DNA from: a bacterium BMS3Bbin13
Lineage (GTDB): Bacteria; Pseudomonadota; Gammaproteobacteria; 21-64-14
Reading direction: 5' to 3'
Assembly: GCA_002897735.1 (NCBI GenBank)
Contig: BDTW01000013.1
Span: 1-51,011 of the forward strand
DNA: 51,011 nt
Shown here in pieces: positions 23,248 to 32,555 of this stretch. The notes beneath the pieces are model-generated. The model searched no databases. It was not told the origin of the DNA and saw nothing but the letters and a program-made list of their open reading frames with translations. Position 1 is the stretch's first letter. Each line of letters begins with the position of its first letter. The translations under genes were made by a program, and so were the position numbers.

Positions 23248-24357
23248 TCAGCGCAGGTCGCGCGGCAGCGGTGCGGAATCGATCGCCTGTACGGTCCGCG
23301 CAGCGCCCCGCCGGCGTAACGCCAAGCGGCGCGCCGCGGCGATCTTTTCCGGACTCAGTCTCCGGTCCAGGAATACGACCGCGCGCTCGGCGGCAACGTC
23401 CCCCTGCGCGGCCGCGAGTCCCGCCCACATCCGTGCCTGCACCAAGTCCTCCGGCACCCCGCGGCCGGTGTAGTAGAGCCGTCCGAGTGCGAGCCGGGCG
23501 CGGGCATCACCGGCCTCGGCGGCCTTCCGATACCAATAGGCGGCCTGCGTAGCGGCGCGCGCCACACCGTGCCCGTGCTCGTAGTCCCAGCCCAAATTGA
23601 ACTGCGCGGCGACGAAACCCCGCTCCGCGGCGCGCCGGTACCAGCGTGCGGCGGCACGCGCATCCGCGACGACGCCGTCGCCGTGCTCGTAGTGCCAGCC
23701 GAGTGTGTATTGGGCAAGTGCGGAACCGTCCCGCGCCGCCCTTCGATACCATCCCAGGGCGCGCCGCACATCGCGCGCGACGCCGAGGCCGCGGTCATAG
23801 TGCCACCCGACATTGAAGGCGCCGAGCGCGGACCCGCGCTCCGCGGCCCGGCGGTACCACGCGAGCGCCCTCGCCGGGTCCTTGGGTACGCCGCGGCCCT
23901 CGTCGCAGAGCGAGCCGAGCACGATCATCGCCTGCACGCCGCCGTGCGCGGCGGCCTTGCGATACCAACGCAACGCCATCCGCGGATCGCGCCGGACCCC
24001 GAGTCCGTGCGCATAGTGCCAGCCGAGATCGAACTCGGCGATTACGTCGCCGTCGGCCGCCGCGCGTCGGTACCAGCGCACCGCCGTCGCGGGATCCCGA
24101 CGCACTCCGCGCCCGCGATCGTACAGGACCCCCATCCACACCCGGGCACGGGGGTCGCCGTGCTCGGCGAGCGGACGCAGGACGCGCACGGCCGCCGGGA
24201 AGTCCCCGGATCGATACGCGGCGACGGCGGCCTGCAGATCGGCCGGTGCGGCGGCCACCGGCCACGCGACCAACCCACCCGCCAGCCAGATCACGACCGA
24301 GAGCCAGACACCCAGCCGGGCCGGGCACGGGACAGTGACGTTGCTCCCACTGCGCAT
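23248..24357 (-). CDS. Secreted Sel1-repeat protein
   Basis: The 369-residue protein has a signal peptide (about 1-37, ending Ala-Ala-Ala), then seven Sel1-type repeats of 36 residues from about residue 68 to 320. The regular pattern is LGWHYxxGxGVxxDxxxAxxWYRRAAxxG. The repeats form helical solenoids that scaffold protein assemblies, often in envelope or peptidoglycan-linked roles. The last 45 residues are basic and helical. Repeats 2, 4, 5 and 6 are close copies of each other, which points to internal duplication. It is divergent from the TetR gene, 127 bases away. No specific partner can be named. Confidence 0.9.
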   Translation of the reverse strand: MRSGSNVTVPCPARLGVWLSVVIWLAGGLVAWPVAAAPADLQAAVAAYRSGDFPAAVRVLRPLAEHGDPRARVWMGVLYDRGRGVRRDPATAVRWYRRAAADGDVIAEFDLGWHYAHGLGVRRDPRMALRWYRKAAAHGGVQAMIVLGSLCDEGRGVPKDPARALAWYRRAAERGSALGAFNVGWHYDRGLGVARDVRRALGWYRRAARDGSALAQYTLGWHYEHGDGVVADARAAARWYRRAAERGFVAAQFNLGWDYEHGHGVARAATQAAYWYRKAAEAGDARARLALGRLYYTGRGVPEDLVQARMWAGLAAAQGDVAAERAVVFLDRRLSPEKIAAARRLALRRRGAARTVQAIDSAPLPRDLR

Positions 24358-24483
24358 GCGCCCATCATAGCAGCCCGTCGCAGTCGAACCGTCGCCGGCG
24401 ACCGGTCGGCAGAGACAACTATCCTTTTATATTCCGCTACACTATTATGTAACTATACGATTGTTAGAGAGAGATCAACTTTT

Positions 24484-25167
24484 ATGGGAGACAATGCGTT
24501 ACCCCTCCGGGAACGGAAGCACGCGCAGACGCGCATCGCGCTGCTGCGGGCGGCCATGGACGCGCTGGAATCACGACCCTTGTCGCAGCTCACCGTACGG
24601 GAGTTGTGCGACCGCGCGCTCGTCTCGGAGGCCACCTTCTTCAACTATTTCCGCTCCAAGTCCGACCTGCTCGTCTACTATGGTCAGCTCTGGGGCGTGG
24701 AGGCGGCGTGGCGCGACCGACGAGGCGGGCGGAGCGGACTGGCGGCCATCGACGCACTATTCGACTTCGCCGCACGCGGGATGCAAGAGCGCCCGGGCCT
24801 CTGGGGCGAGGTGATCGCCCACCAAGCGCAGGCGCGCAACAAGGTCGAACCGCCGGCGTTGAGCCGCGCCGAACGGCGTGCGGCGTTTCCCGACCTCGAC
24901 GATATCGAGTCGGTCCCCGAGCAGGGTCTGCAGGCGGTGCTCATGCCACACCTCGAGGTGGCGGTACGCCGCGGCGAACTCCCGCCCAACACGATCCTGC
25001 CCGCGGCGCTGGCCCTGCTCGTGGCGATATTCTTCGGGGTCCCGCTCACCCTGCGCGCCGCCAACCTGAACGGCATCGGCCACCTCTACCGACAGGCCCT
25101 CGGCACCCTGTGGGCCGGGCTGCGCGCACGAGCCGGGCACGGCAGGTCCGCCGAACCGCCCGCCTGA
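24484..25167 (+). CDS. TetR-family transcriptional regulator
   Basis: The 227-residue repressor-type protein has the TetR helix-turn-helix in its first 60 residues (LSQLTVRELCDRALVSEATFFNYF is split across helices 2 and 3) and an all-helical ligand domain after it. FFNYFRSKSDLLVYY is typical of the family. ATG 24484 is preceded by AGAGAG at about 11 bases. The 60 bases upstream are strikingly AT-rich for this genome and hold TAAC-N9-GTTA (24450-24466 region), a candidate self-operator. The divergent Sel1 gene or itself is the likely target. The ligand is unknown. Confidence 0.9.
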   Translation: MGDNALPLRERKHAQTRIALLRAAMDALESRPLSQLTVRELCDRALVSEATFFNYFRSKSDLLVYYGQLWGVEAAWRDRRGGRSGLAAIDALFDFAARGMQERPGLWGEVIAHQAQARNKVEPPALSRAERRAAFPDLDDIESVPEQGLQAVLMPHLEVAVRRGELPPNTILPAALALLVAIFFGVPLTLRAANLNGIGHLYRQALGTLWAGLRARAGHGRSAEPPA

Positions 25168-25249
25168 CCCGGTGCGCCGCCGCGGATCAGCGGATTCCGG
25201 GGGAAATCGGGACCACGACCGGGCGAAAACTCCTTCGCCGTGCGAATCC

Positions 25250-27904
25250 TCAGGCGAGGCTCTTGGACGCGATCTCGTAGGTATCTCGTGAGAGATTGGG
25301 CGCGGCGAGCACCCGTTCGAGTTGCGCGCGCATGAGCTCGCCGAGCCGGGGCTCGTAGCGACGCCACCGGCTCAAGACCCCCACCAACCGCGCCGCGATC
25401 TGGGGATTGATCGGGTCCAGTTCCAGGATCCAATCACCGAGAAAGGCGTAGCCGGCGCCGTCGCGGGCGTGGAACCGCGCCGGGTTGCCCCGGCAGAAGG
25501 CGCCGACCAGGGCGCGTATCTTGTTGGGGTTGCGCGGATTGAAGGCCGGATGCCGGGTCAGGGCGCGTACCCGTTCGAGCGCATCCGGCAGCGGCGCACT
25601 TGCCTGGATGGCGAACCACTTATCCACGACCAGCGGGTCGTCCTTCCATCGCTCGTAGAACTCCTCCAGCGCCGGTTCGCGCTCCGGGCGCTCCGAGCGG
25701 GCGAGCGCCGAAAGCGCGGCGAGCACGTCGGTCATATTCGTCCCGGAATGGAACTGATCCAGGCACAACTGAACCGTCCGCGGGTCGTCCCCTTGCATCA
25801 GGTAGCCGAGACACAGGTTGCGCAGGCTGCGGCGTCCCACCGAATCCGGGTCGATCCGGTAGGGACCGCTCTCGCCCAGCGAACGGTAGGTCTCGAGCAG
25901 CGGCTCGTGCAGGGCCTTCGCCAGCGCGCGGCGCAGGAAGCGGTGCGCCTCGTGTACCGCGACGGGATCGATCCGATCCAGGGACTCGGCGACGTAGTCC
26001 TCGCTCGGCAATGTCAGCAACCTCGCAAGAAACGCCCGATCCGCTTCGGCACCGAGCAGCGAGCGGCGGAAGGCCTCGACCAGGACCGGGTCCGCCGCGA
26101 GGTCCGCCCCGTTCCGTTGCGCCTCCACCAGACGCAACAGCACCTTGACCGCCAACTCCTGACCCGCGTCCCAGCGGCTGAAGGAATCGGTATCGCGCGC
26201 CATGAGAAACGCGAGTTCCTCGTCGTCGCGGTCCATGTGCACCTTGACCGGGGCCGAGAAACCGCGCAACAGCGAGACGACGGGTTCCTCGGGGATCCCG
26301 GTGAATACGAACGTCTCGACCTCGCGACGCAATTCCAGAACCCGCGTACCCGCGACCGGGTGCGCCTCGCCGGCGAGGCACAGCGGCAATTCGCGCCCGT
26401 CCCGGGTCAGCAGGCCGACGGCCAGCGGGATATGAAACGGGGCCTTCTCGGGCTGACCGGGGGTGGGCGGGCAGTCCTGGCGCACGGTGAGCGTGCAGGT
26501 CCCGGCGCCGGGATCATAGCGGCGTTCGACGTGCAGTTCCGGGCTTCCGGCCTGGGAGTACCACAACCGGAACTGCGCGAGGTCCGCGCCGGCGGCATCC
26601 TCCATCGCGCACACGAAGTCGTCGGTAGTGACCGCCCGCCCGTCGTGGCGCTCGAAGTAGAGATCGGCGCCCCTGCGGAACCCCTCGGCGCCCAGCAGGT
26701 TGCGCAGCATGCGCACCACCTCGGCGCCCTTGAGGTACACGGTCGCCGTGTAGAAATTACCGATCTCCTGGTAGGACTCGGGGCGTACCGGATGGGCCAT
26801 GGGCCCCGCGTCCTCGCGGAACTGGGCGTTGCGCAGCACGTTCACGTCGCGGATGCGCTCGACCCCGCGCGAGGCCGTCTCCGCGCTGAACTCCTGGTCG
26901 CGGAAGACCGTGAAGCCCTCCTTGAGACTCAACTGGAACCAGTCCCGGCAGGTGACCCGGTTACCGGACCAGTTGTGGAAGTACTCGTGGCCGACGACCC
27001 CGAGGATGGCCTGGAAGTCGTCGTCGGTGGCGGTCCCGGGACTCGCCAGCACACAGGCCGAGTTGAAGATATTGAGTCCCTTGTTCTCCATGGCGCCCAT
27101 GTTGAAGTCGTCGACCGCAACGATCATGAACAAGTCGAGATCGTATTCGCGCCCGTAGGCCTCCTCGTCCCAGCGCATCGCCCGCTTGAGGCACTCCATC
27201 GCGTGCGCGCACTTGTCGAGGTTGTGGCGTTGCACATAGAGGCGCAGTCGCACCTTGCGTCCGGAGCGCGTGGTGAACTCGTCCTCGATCCACGCGAGGT
27301 CCCCGCCGACCAGGGCGAAGAGATAGGAAGGCTTGGGGAAGGGATCCTCCCATCGCACCCAGTGCCGGCCGTCCGCGAGTTCGCCGTGCGCCACCGGGTT
27401 GCCGTTGGAGAGCAGGACCGGGCAGCGGGCGCGATCCGCCACCAGGGTCGTCGTGTAGCGGGCCATTACGTCGGGCCGGTCGAGAAAATAGGTGATGCGG
27501 CGAAAACCCTCGGCCTCGCACTGGGTGCAGAAATTCCCTCCCGACACGTACAGACCTTCGAGGGCGGTGTTATCGGCGGGGTGGATGCGGTTCTCGGTCT
27601 CCAGCGCAAACCGGGCCGGCACGCCCGGGACCGTGAGACCCTCCTCGTCCACGCGATACTCGCCCGGCGTCAGGGTCCGCCCGTCCAGTGCCACCGAGAC
27701 CAGTTCCATGCCCTCGCCGCTCAGGACCAAGGGGTGCGAGGGGGGCGTGCGCGCATCACGCTCGATGAACAGCCGGGAGCGCACGATCGTACCGGCCTCG
27801 CGCAGATCGAAGTACAGTTCGGCGGTCTCGATCCGAAACTCCGGCGGGCGATAGTCCTTCAGGTATACGGTCTGCGCCATGCGCGGGGGTTCTACGGCGG
27901 ACAT
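25250..27904 (-). CDS. pepN: Alanyl/membrane aminopeptidase N (M1 family)
   Basis: The 884-residue zinc metallopeptidase removes N-terminal residues from peptides in the cytoplasm. The M1 signatures are intact: substrate motif GAMENKGLN, zinc site HEYFHNW (HEXXH) and the third ligand Glu in SLKEG 19 residues later. The length matches bacterial PepN (870-890) with the usual helical C-terminal domain. ATG 27904 is chosen for AGGAG 6 bases ahead. There are no operon partners: hemY stops 263 bases upstream, and the TetR gene converges on its 3' end. Confidence 0.97.
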   Translation of the reverse strand: MSAVEPPRMAQTVYLKDYRPPEFRIETAELYFDLREAGTIVRSRLFIERDARTPPSHPLVLSGEGMELVSVALDGRTLTPGEYRVDEEGLTVPGVPARFALETENRIHPADNTALEGLYVSGGNFCTQCEAEGFRRITYFLDRPDVMARYTTTLVADRARCPVLLSNGNPVAHGELADGRHWVRWEDPFPKPSYLFALVGGDLAWIEDEFTTRSGRKVRLRLYVQRHNLDKCAHAMECLKRAMRWDEEAYGREYDLDLFMIVAVDDFNMGAMENKGLNIFNSACVLASPGTATDDDFQAILGVVGHEYFHNWSGNRVTCRDWFQLSLKEGFTVFRDQEFSAETASRGVERIRDVNVLRNAQFREDAGPMAHPVRPESYQEIGNFYTATVYLKGAEVVRMLRNLLGAEGFRRGADLYFERHDGRAVTTDDFVCAMEDAAGADLAQFRLWYSQAGSPELHVERRYDPGAGTCTLTVRQDCPPTPGQPEKAPFHIPLAVGLLTRDGRELPLCLAGEAHPVAGTRVLELRREVETFVFTGIPEEPVVSLLRGFSAPVKVHMDRDDEELAFLMARDTDSFSRWDAGQELAVKVLLRLVEAQRNGADLAADPVLVEAFRRSLLGAEADRAFLARLLTLPSEDYVAESLDRIDPVAVHEAHRFLRRALAKALHEPLLETYRSLGESGPYRIDPDSVGRRSLRNLCLGYLMQGDDPRTVQLCLDQFHSGTNMTDVLAALSALARSERPEREPALEEFYERWKDDPLVVDKWFAIQASAPLPDALERVRALTRHPAFNPRNPNKIRALVGAFCRGNPARFHARDGAGYAFLGDWILELDPINPQIAARLVGVLSRWRRYEPRLGELMRAQLERVLAAPNLSRDTYEIASKSLA

Positions 27905-28167
27905 GCGGGCTCCTGGCTGGGACGGCGTTGAAACAATCCATCATCGCCGATTCTACACCCGCGGCGGTGCGGGTTCGCACGCGGGCCGCGATCATCGGCT
28001 ATCTGGTGTGACGCAGTGACACACCCGGCGGTGCCAAGGGGGAGATCCTCGAGCAACCGGCCGCCTTTTCGCACCACGTCATGCAGGGCATCGAGCGCGA
28101 GCGGCCGGTCGAGCCACCCGCCGGAGAGGCGTTCGGTATCCGCCGCGCCTCGAAGCGGCGCCCCCGC

Positions 28168-29538
28168 TCACGGCGCGCGATCCAGCACCCGCTCGGCGGT
28201 TCGCTTGGCACCGGCGAGGCAGTCCCCGAGCGCGATCCCGCCGCGGTAGTTGCTGCACACGTAGAAACCGGGGTGCGCGCCTTCGGCCTCCTCGACCGTC
28301 GCCACGGTGGCGAGATGCCCCAGGTTGTATTGCGGGATCGCCCGCCGCCAGCGCTGCACACGCGAGAACATCGGCGGTGCACCCAGCCCGATCACGGCGG
28401 CGTTCTCCTCGTGCGCCAGATGCAGGATCTCCTCCTCCGGGCGCAGCGCGTATTCGGGCTGGCGCGCCCCGCCGAGAAAGCTCGTCAGCACCACGCAACC
28501 CTCGGGGGCGCGGCCCGGAAACAGGCTGGAGTTCCAGATGGTGCCCAGAATGCGCCGCTGCTCGACCTCGGGAACGAGATAGCCGAAGCCGTCGAGTTCG
28601 CGCCGCAAGTCGGCGCGCCGGTAGCCGAGCGCCGCCACCGCCACCGGCGGGTATTTCACGTCCGCGAGGCGCCCGGCGAGCGCCGGCAGCCAGTCGCGGA
28701 TCAGGTCGGCCGCCACGTAGGCGGGCACCGACAACACCACCGCGTCGAAGCATTCCTCCCCGTGCGCCGCGGCCTCGTCGAACACGATTCGAAACCCGCC
28801 GCCCGTCGCCGCCACACCGCGCACCCGGGCACCCGCATGCACCGCGTCGCCGAGGGCGGCGACCAGCGCATTGGGCAATGTCGCCATGCCGTCGCGGAAC
28901 GAGAACAGCCGCGCGGCGGGCCGCGCCCGATCCGGGCGCTTGCGCCGCTCCCGCGCCCCCAACAGCGCGCCTTTGATGAGACTGCCGTAGCGCTGCTCCA
29001 GTTCGTAGAGCTTCGGAAAGGCCGCCTGTACACTCAGGCGGCGCGGGTTGCCTGCGTACACCCCGGCCACGAACGGGTCGATGGCGTAGTCCAGAAACTC
29101 ACGACCGAGGCGCCGGGAGACGAACTCGGCGACCGATTCCTCGTGCCGCGCACGCGGCACGAACGGCTCCAACGCCAGACGCAGCTTGCCGCGCGTGCTC
29201 CACAGCGACGTCGAAAGGAAGCCGGCGGGGCCGGTCGGCAGCGCATGGAGCCGGCCCGCGCGCAGCACGTAGCGACGTTTCGCGCCCTCGGCCGTGTACA
29301 ATCGCTGCCCGCGGATCCCCAGCGCGCCGAGCAGCTCGTCGATCACCGGGGTCGTCTCGGCCGCGCTGTTGGGGCCGCCCTCCCAGAGAAAGCCCTCCTC
29401 CCGGTAGCTGCGGATCGTCCCGCCGGCACCCGCTTCACGCTCCAACACCACCACCCGGCAGCCCGAGCGCGCCAGGAAATAGGCCGTCGCAAGCCCGGAG
29501 ATGCCGCCCCCCACGACCGCGACCTTCATGGCCGGCAT
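28168..29538 (-). CDS. hemY: Protoporphyrinogen oxidase, HemY type
   Basis: The 456-residue flavoprotein oxidises protoporphyrinogen IX (or coproporphyrinogen in related forms) in haem synthesis. It has the FAD-binding start VAVVGGGISGLATAYFLARSG, GGTIRS, GGPNSA and a C-terminal FAD motif near SNYRGGIALGDCL. This is the oxygen-dependent HemY/HemG2 fold, not the flavodoxin-like HemG of enterics. The start is either ATG 29538 or 29529; GGAG lies 12 bases ahead of neither ideally, so it is uncertain by three residues. Haem supply suits an organism with several multihaem cytochromes. Confidence 0.93.
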   Translation of the reverse strand: MPAMKVAVVGGGISGLATAYFLARSGCRVVVLEREAGAGGTIRSYREEGFLWEGGPNSAAETTPVIDELLGALGIRGQRLYTAEGAKRRYVLRAGRLHALPTGPAGFLSTSLWSTRGKLRLALEPFVPRARHEESVAEFVSRRLGREFLDYAIDPFVAGVYAGNPRRLSVQAAFPKLYELEQRYGSLIKGALLGARERRKRPDRARPAARLFSFRDGMATLPNALVAALGDAVHAGARVRGVAATGGGFRIVFDEAAAHGEECFDAVVLSVPAYVAADLIRDWLPALAGRLADVKYPPVAVAALGYRRADLRRELDGFGYLVPEVEQRRILGTIWNSSLFPGRAPEGCVVLTSFLGGARQPEYALRPEEEILHLAHEENAAVIGLGAPPMFSRVQRWRRAIPQYNLGHLATVATVEEAEGAHPGFYVCSNYRGGIALGDCLAGAKRTAERVLDRAP

Positions 29539-29698
29539 GACCGGACGGCCCCCCTCTCCCGCACCCACCTGTCGTTCGTGTCCATCGGGGTATTATCGCG
29601 GATCGGACGACCCCGGGCCATCACCGGCCCGGAATCCGACGGCCCGCAATGCCGCCGGCGGTTGATGCGGCCGCAACCCCGATTCGGCGCGCGGCGGT

Positions 29699-30325
29699 TC
29701 ACCCGCCCCGCGTGCGCCCGCCCAACCAAGCGCCGGCACCGAACACCGCCCCCCCGAGCGCCCCGTAGAGGTGCGCCTGGACCACGACGGCGCCGTGGAT
29801 GAGTTCGGTCACCCCCGGCGTGGGACCGTGAAACTGCTCCCAGGCGATCTTGGCGGCGAGGGCCGCCAGCAGTCCCACGCGTTCGAACCACCGCAGGTGC
29901 GGCTCGGTCAGCAGGGCGATCACGAACAACCCGTGCAGCACGCCGGACAAGCCGACGTACCATTGCAGGGCCGGGTCGAACGCAAACAGGCCGCCCCCCA
30001 CCGCCAGCGCGCAGATCAGAAACGCGGCGCACCAGAACCGGAAAGACCATTCGCGTGCGAGCAGCACCCAGATCAGGACCAGCCCCGCCAGGTTGAGCAG
30101 CAGGTGCGGCCAGTTCAGATGGACCAGGTTGCCGGTGATCAGGCGCCAGACCTCGCCGCCGGCGACCGCCGCGCGATCGTAGCGCAGCGCGAGTGTGGTG
30201 TGCGGCGCAAACGCCTGCAGGACCACCGTCAGGGCCAGCAGCAGCCCCGGAAACACGTAGTTCATGCGCCGATGCCGCGCGTCGTCGGCCCCGGAAACAA
30301 AGGCGGAAGGGGATTGGGGATCCAT
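29699..30325 (-). CDS. rrtA: Rhombosortase (rhomboid-family intramembrane protease)
   Basis: The 208-residue protein has about six membrane helices with the rhomboid catalytic Ser in GLSGVLHG and the His in QAHLYGALGG. LITGNLVHLNWPHLLLNLAG is the usual HxxxN region. The size and the VLHG motif fit rhombosortase (RrtA), which processes proteins carrying a C-terminal GlyGly-CTERM anchor. No protein in the window shows a GlyGly-CTERM tail, so its clients are elsewhere. ATG 30325 lacks a clear ribosome site; ATG 30265 would remove a polar N-tail. Confidence 0.88.
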   Translation of the reverse strand: MDPQSPSAFVSGADDARHRRMNYVFPGLLLALTVVLQAFAPHTTLALRYDRAAVAGGEVWRLITGNLVHLNWPHLLLNLAGLVLIWVLLAREWSFRFWCAAFLICALAVGGGLFAFDPALQWYVGLSGVLHGLFVIALLTEPHLRWFERVGLLAALAAKIAWEQFHGPTPGVTELIHGAVVVQAHLYGALGGAVFGAGAWLGGRTRGG

Positions 30326-30425
30326 TCGTCCGGAAAGGGAGCGGGTGAGATCCGCAGTATAACCGCGGTCCCGGCACGCCGGGAAGCGGCCGTCTTGTTA
30401 TGTTAGCCCGAAGCAGTAGTGACAT

Positions 30426-30645
30426 GGGGTCAGGCTTGACATATGGGCATTCGGGGCCCGCGCCCCCGACCGGGCCCGGGTCCCCGGGGCGGACCTGGGA
30501 AAGAGGGTCCCTTAAATCGCGATCTTCATTTCTATCGCCTCATAATCCGCATGCACGCCGCCATCCCCGATGTCGAGCAACCCGACGGCCACCAGGGCCG
30601 GGATCTCCGCGTGAACCTTGCCGTAATCGCGGTCGGGCGCCTTTG
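30426..30645. repeat. Dispersed about 217-bp repeat, copy 2
   Basis: This is the counterpart of 22316-22532, again opening with GGGGTCAGGCTTGACATATG and ending in the regulator remnant. The copies lie 8 kb apart in the same orientation and could recombine. Confidence 0.85.
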
Positions 30646-30673
30646 CCAGGGCACGAATACCGACGACCTCGTG
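30512..30673 (-). pseudogene. C-terminal remnant of an HVO_A0114-like winged-helix regulator, copy 2
   Basis: The minus strand keeps 53 in-frame codons: ALAKAPDRDYGKVHAEIPAL, then GLLDIGDGG and ADYEAIEMKIAI, stop TAA. The RDYxxVHxxxxxL helix and the closing AIExKIAI are characteristic of the HVO_A0114-type putative antitoxin/DNA-binding family, normally about 100-120 residues. The N-terminal half is absent, so this is a fragment. Confidence 0.75.
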
Positions 30674-30851
30674 CCCACCTGCCAATCCTCATCGATTCAG
30701 GAATCCTGGATTTTCCGGTCAAGGTCCCTTGGTGGGACCATCACACCTTGCGCATGAGCGCGTAGGACCAACCAATAACCGCTCCGCGTTAGGTGAATTC
30801 GGTCGCGTGGAAATCCAGGCCAGGGTGTAATTATGGGTGCCGAGCTGTAAG

Positions 30852-30982
30852 GTTTTCGACATAATATTCACGTTTTGAGCAAAAATCGACGCGTGCGAAT
30901 ATTTTTCGACATAGGGATCTATAGCATTCGATGAATCTGTCATATATCGACCAGTTTTCGACCTGACTGACGGGTTTTCGAT
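30852..30982. promoter_or_regulatory. Phased TTTTCGAC motifs upstream of the Fic gene
   Basis: GTTTTCGAC occurs at 30852-30860 and 30954-30962, TTTTTCGAC at 30902-30910 and GTTTTCGAT at 30974-30982. A related AAAATCGAC lies at 30882-30890. The intervals are 30, 20, 52 and 20 bases, near whole helical turns, as expected for an operator array. The last motif ends two bases before the Fic ATG. Confidence 0.55.
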
Positions 30983-30984
30983 CT

Positions 30985-32555
30985 ATGCGTCTGAAATTGA
31001 AAACACTTGCCGGCTTTCAGGACAAACTTGTCCCAAAGGGGACGCACCTTGTTGGCTGGGCAGCGCTTGTCCAGGCGCTTGGTCTTCGGGCGCCGGTCCG
31101 GCACCCCAGCTATGTCTCGGAGAAACACGCCAGGGGCAGTCAACGAGAGGGGGATGGTTTTCGCGTTTTCGACAAGCGCTACCAACCCGGCGACCGGTTT
31201 ATTGATCATCTGACCTTTGCCCTGCGCCACGAACCTATCGATCCGCTGATATTGAAGCGCATCTTTGAGACGGTACCCAAAGCCGTACTGGAAGAGTTCA
31301 TCCGTTCCACGCCGACGGGCGCACAGACGCGGCGCGCCTGGTTCTTCTATGAAACACTGACCGGGCAGACGCTCGACGTTGACGACACGCCGAATGTAAA
31401 GGCCGTGGATGCACTGGATCCAAAGGCTTACTTCACCGGGAAGGGAGAAATCTCCCGGCGCCACAAGGTGCGGGACAACCTGCTCGGCAGTGGTGACGGT
31501 GCCCCATCATACGCAGAACAGAACGGCTCGAAGCCTTCACTGCGCTGGGGCTGCCCGAGCGTGCGGCGGAAACGATAGGTCGTACCGGCCAACGCCTTGC
31601 AACCCGCGCCGCCGGTTTCCTGCTGCTGGCTGACAGCCGCGCGAGTTTCGAGATCGAAGGTGAACGTGCGCCACGCAGTCGCCTGGAACGATGGGGCAAG
31701 GCCGTACTCCAGGCCGGGAAACACTCGCTCACACTCGAAGAAATCATTCGCCTGCATGGTGTCCTGATCGAGGACACGCGGTTCGTCTTTCCGGGGCTGC
31801 GCCCGGATGGCGTCTTCCTCGGTGAACGGGATCATCTCAACGACCCCCTGCCGGAATTCATCGGCGCCCGCCCCGAAGATCTGGAAGCACTGTGTGCCGG
31901 CATGCTGGCTGCCAATGACCGCATGCGGGATGAAGCGCTCGACCCTGTCCTGCAGGCGGCAGCAACCGCCTTTGGCTTTGTCTATATCCACCCATTCCAG
32001 GATGGTAACGGTCGTGTGCACCGCTGCCTGATCCATCATGTCCTGGCCGAGCGCGAGTACACACCGCCGGGCATGGTTTTCCCGGTTTCTTCCGCCATGC
32101 CGGATCGGATCAGTGATTACCGCAGGACGTTACAGGCCCATTCCATGCCCTTGATGGATTTTATCGAATGGCGTCCGACAGCGGATCACAATGTCGAGGT
32201 GCTGAACGATACCGCCGACCTGTACCGGTACTTTGATCGCACAGAGCAGGCGGAATTTCTCTACGCTTGTGTTCAGCGCACGGTCGAACATGATTTGCCC
32301 CGAGAGATCGATTATCTACGCCGGCACGATGAAACCATGGCCAGGATCATGGAGATAATCGATATGCCGGACCGACTGGCGCAGAATCTGATCCTGTTCA
32401 TTCGCCAGAATGACGGCACGCTCTCGAAGAGGCAGCGTGAGAAGGATTTTTCTGCGCTGACAGACGACGAGGTTCATGATCTGGAGGGTATCGTTCAGGA
32501 TATATTTGACGGCTTTGATGCTGATGGCGCCCGAATTATTGAGATGGGCGAGTAA
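30985..32555 (+). pseudogene. Class II Fic (AMP-transferase) gene split by a frameshift
   Basis: Two adjacent frames together give a normal Fic-family protein of about 523 residues. The first (30985 to about 31499) carries the N-terminal domain through RRHKVRDNLLG. After loss of one base near 31500 (GGTGC where GGTTGC would restore the frame) the second runs from CPIIRRTERLEAF to the stop at 32555. The second frame holds the inhibitory motif SFEIEG (S/T-x3-E-G/N) ahead of the core, and the catalytic motif HPFQDGNGRVHR with all key residues. Fic enzymes transfer AMP to target proteins. As read, only truncated products can be made. The region is AT-richer than its neighbours and sits in a mobile island, so it was probably acquired. 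A sequencing error is the alternative. Confidence 0.85.

Larger units (their letters stand above)
30326..30984. other. Decayed insertion upstream of the Fic pseudogene
   Basis: This stretch contains dispersed repeat copy 2 (30426-30645), the regulator remnant (30512-30673), and an AT-richer 200 bases with phased TTTTCGAC motifs. Short open frames, such as one on the minus strand at 30719-30943, have no recognisable product. Confidence 0.6.

Noticed and set aside
27892-28167. Open reading continuing in frame after the hemY stop
   Set aside because: It has protein-like codon use but no start, no ribosome site and no recognised family. Probably chance or relic coding too weak to call.
30719-30943. 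74-codon minus-strand frame near the phased motifs
   Set aside because: There is no ribosome site and no recognisable product, and it overlaps the likely Fic control region.
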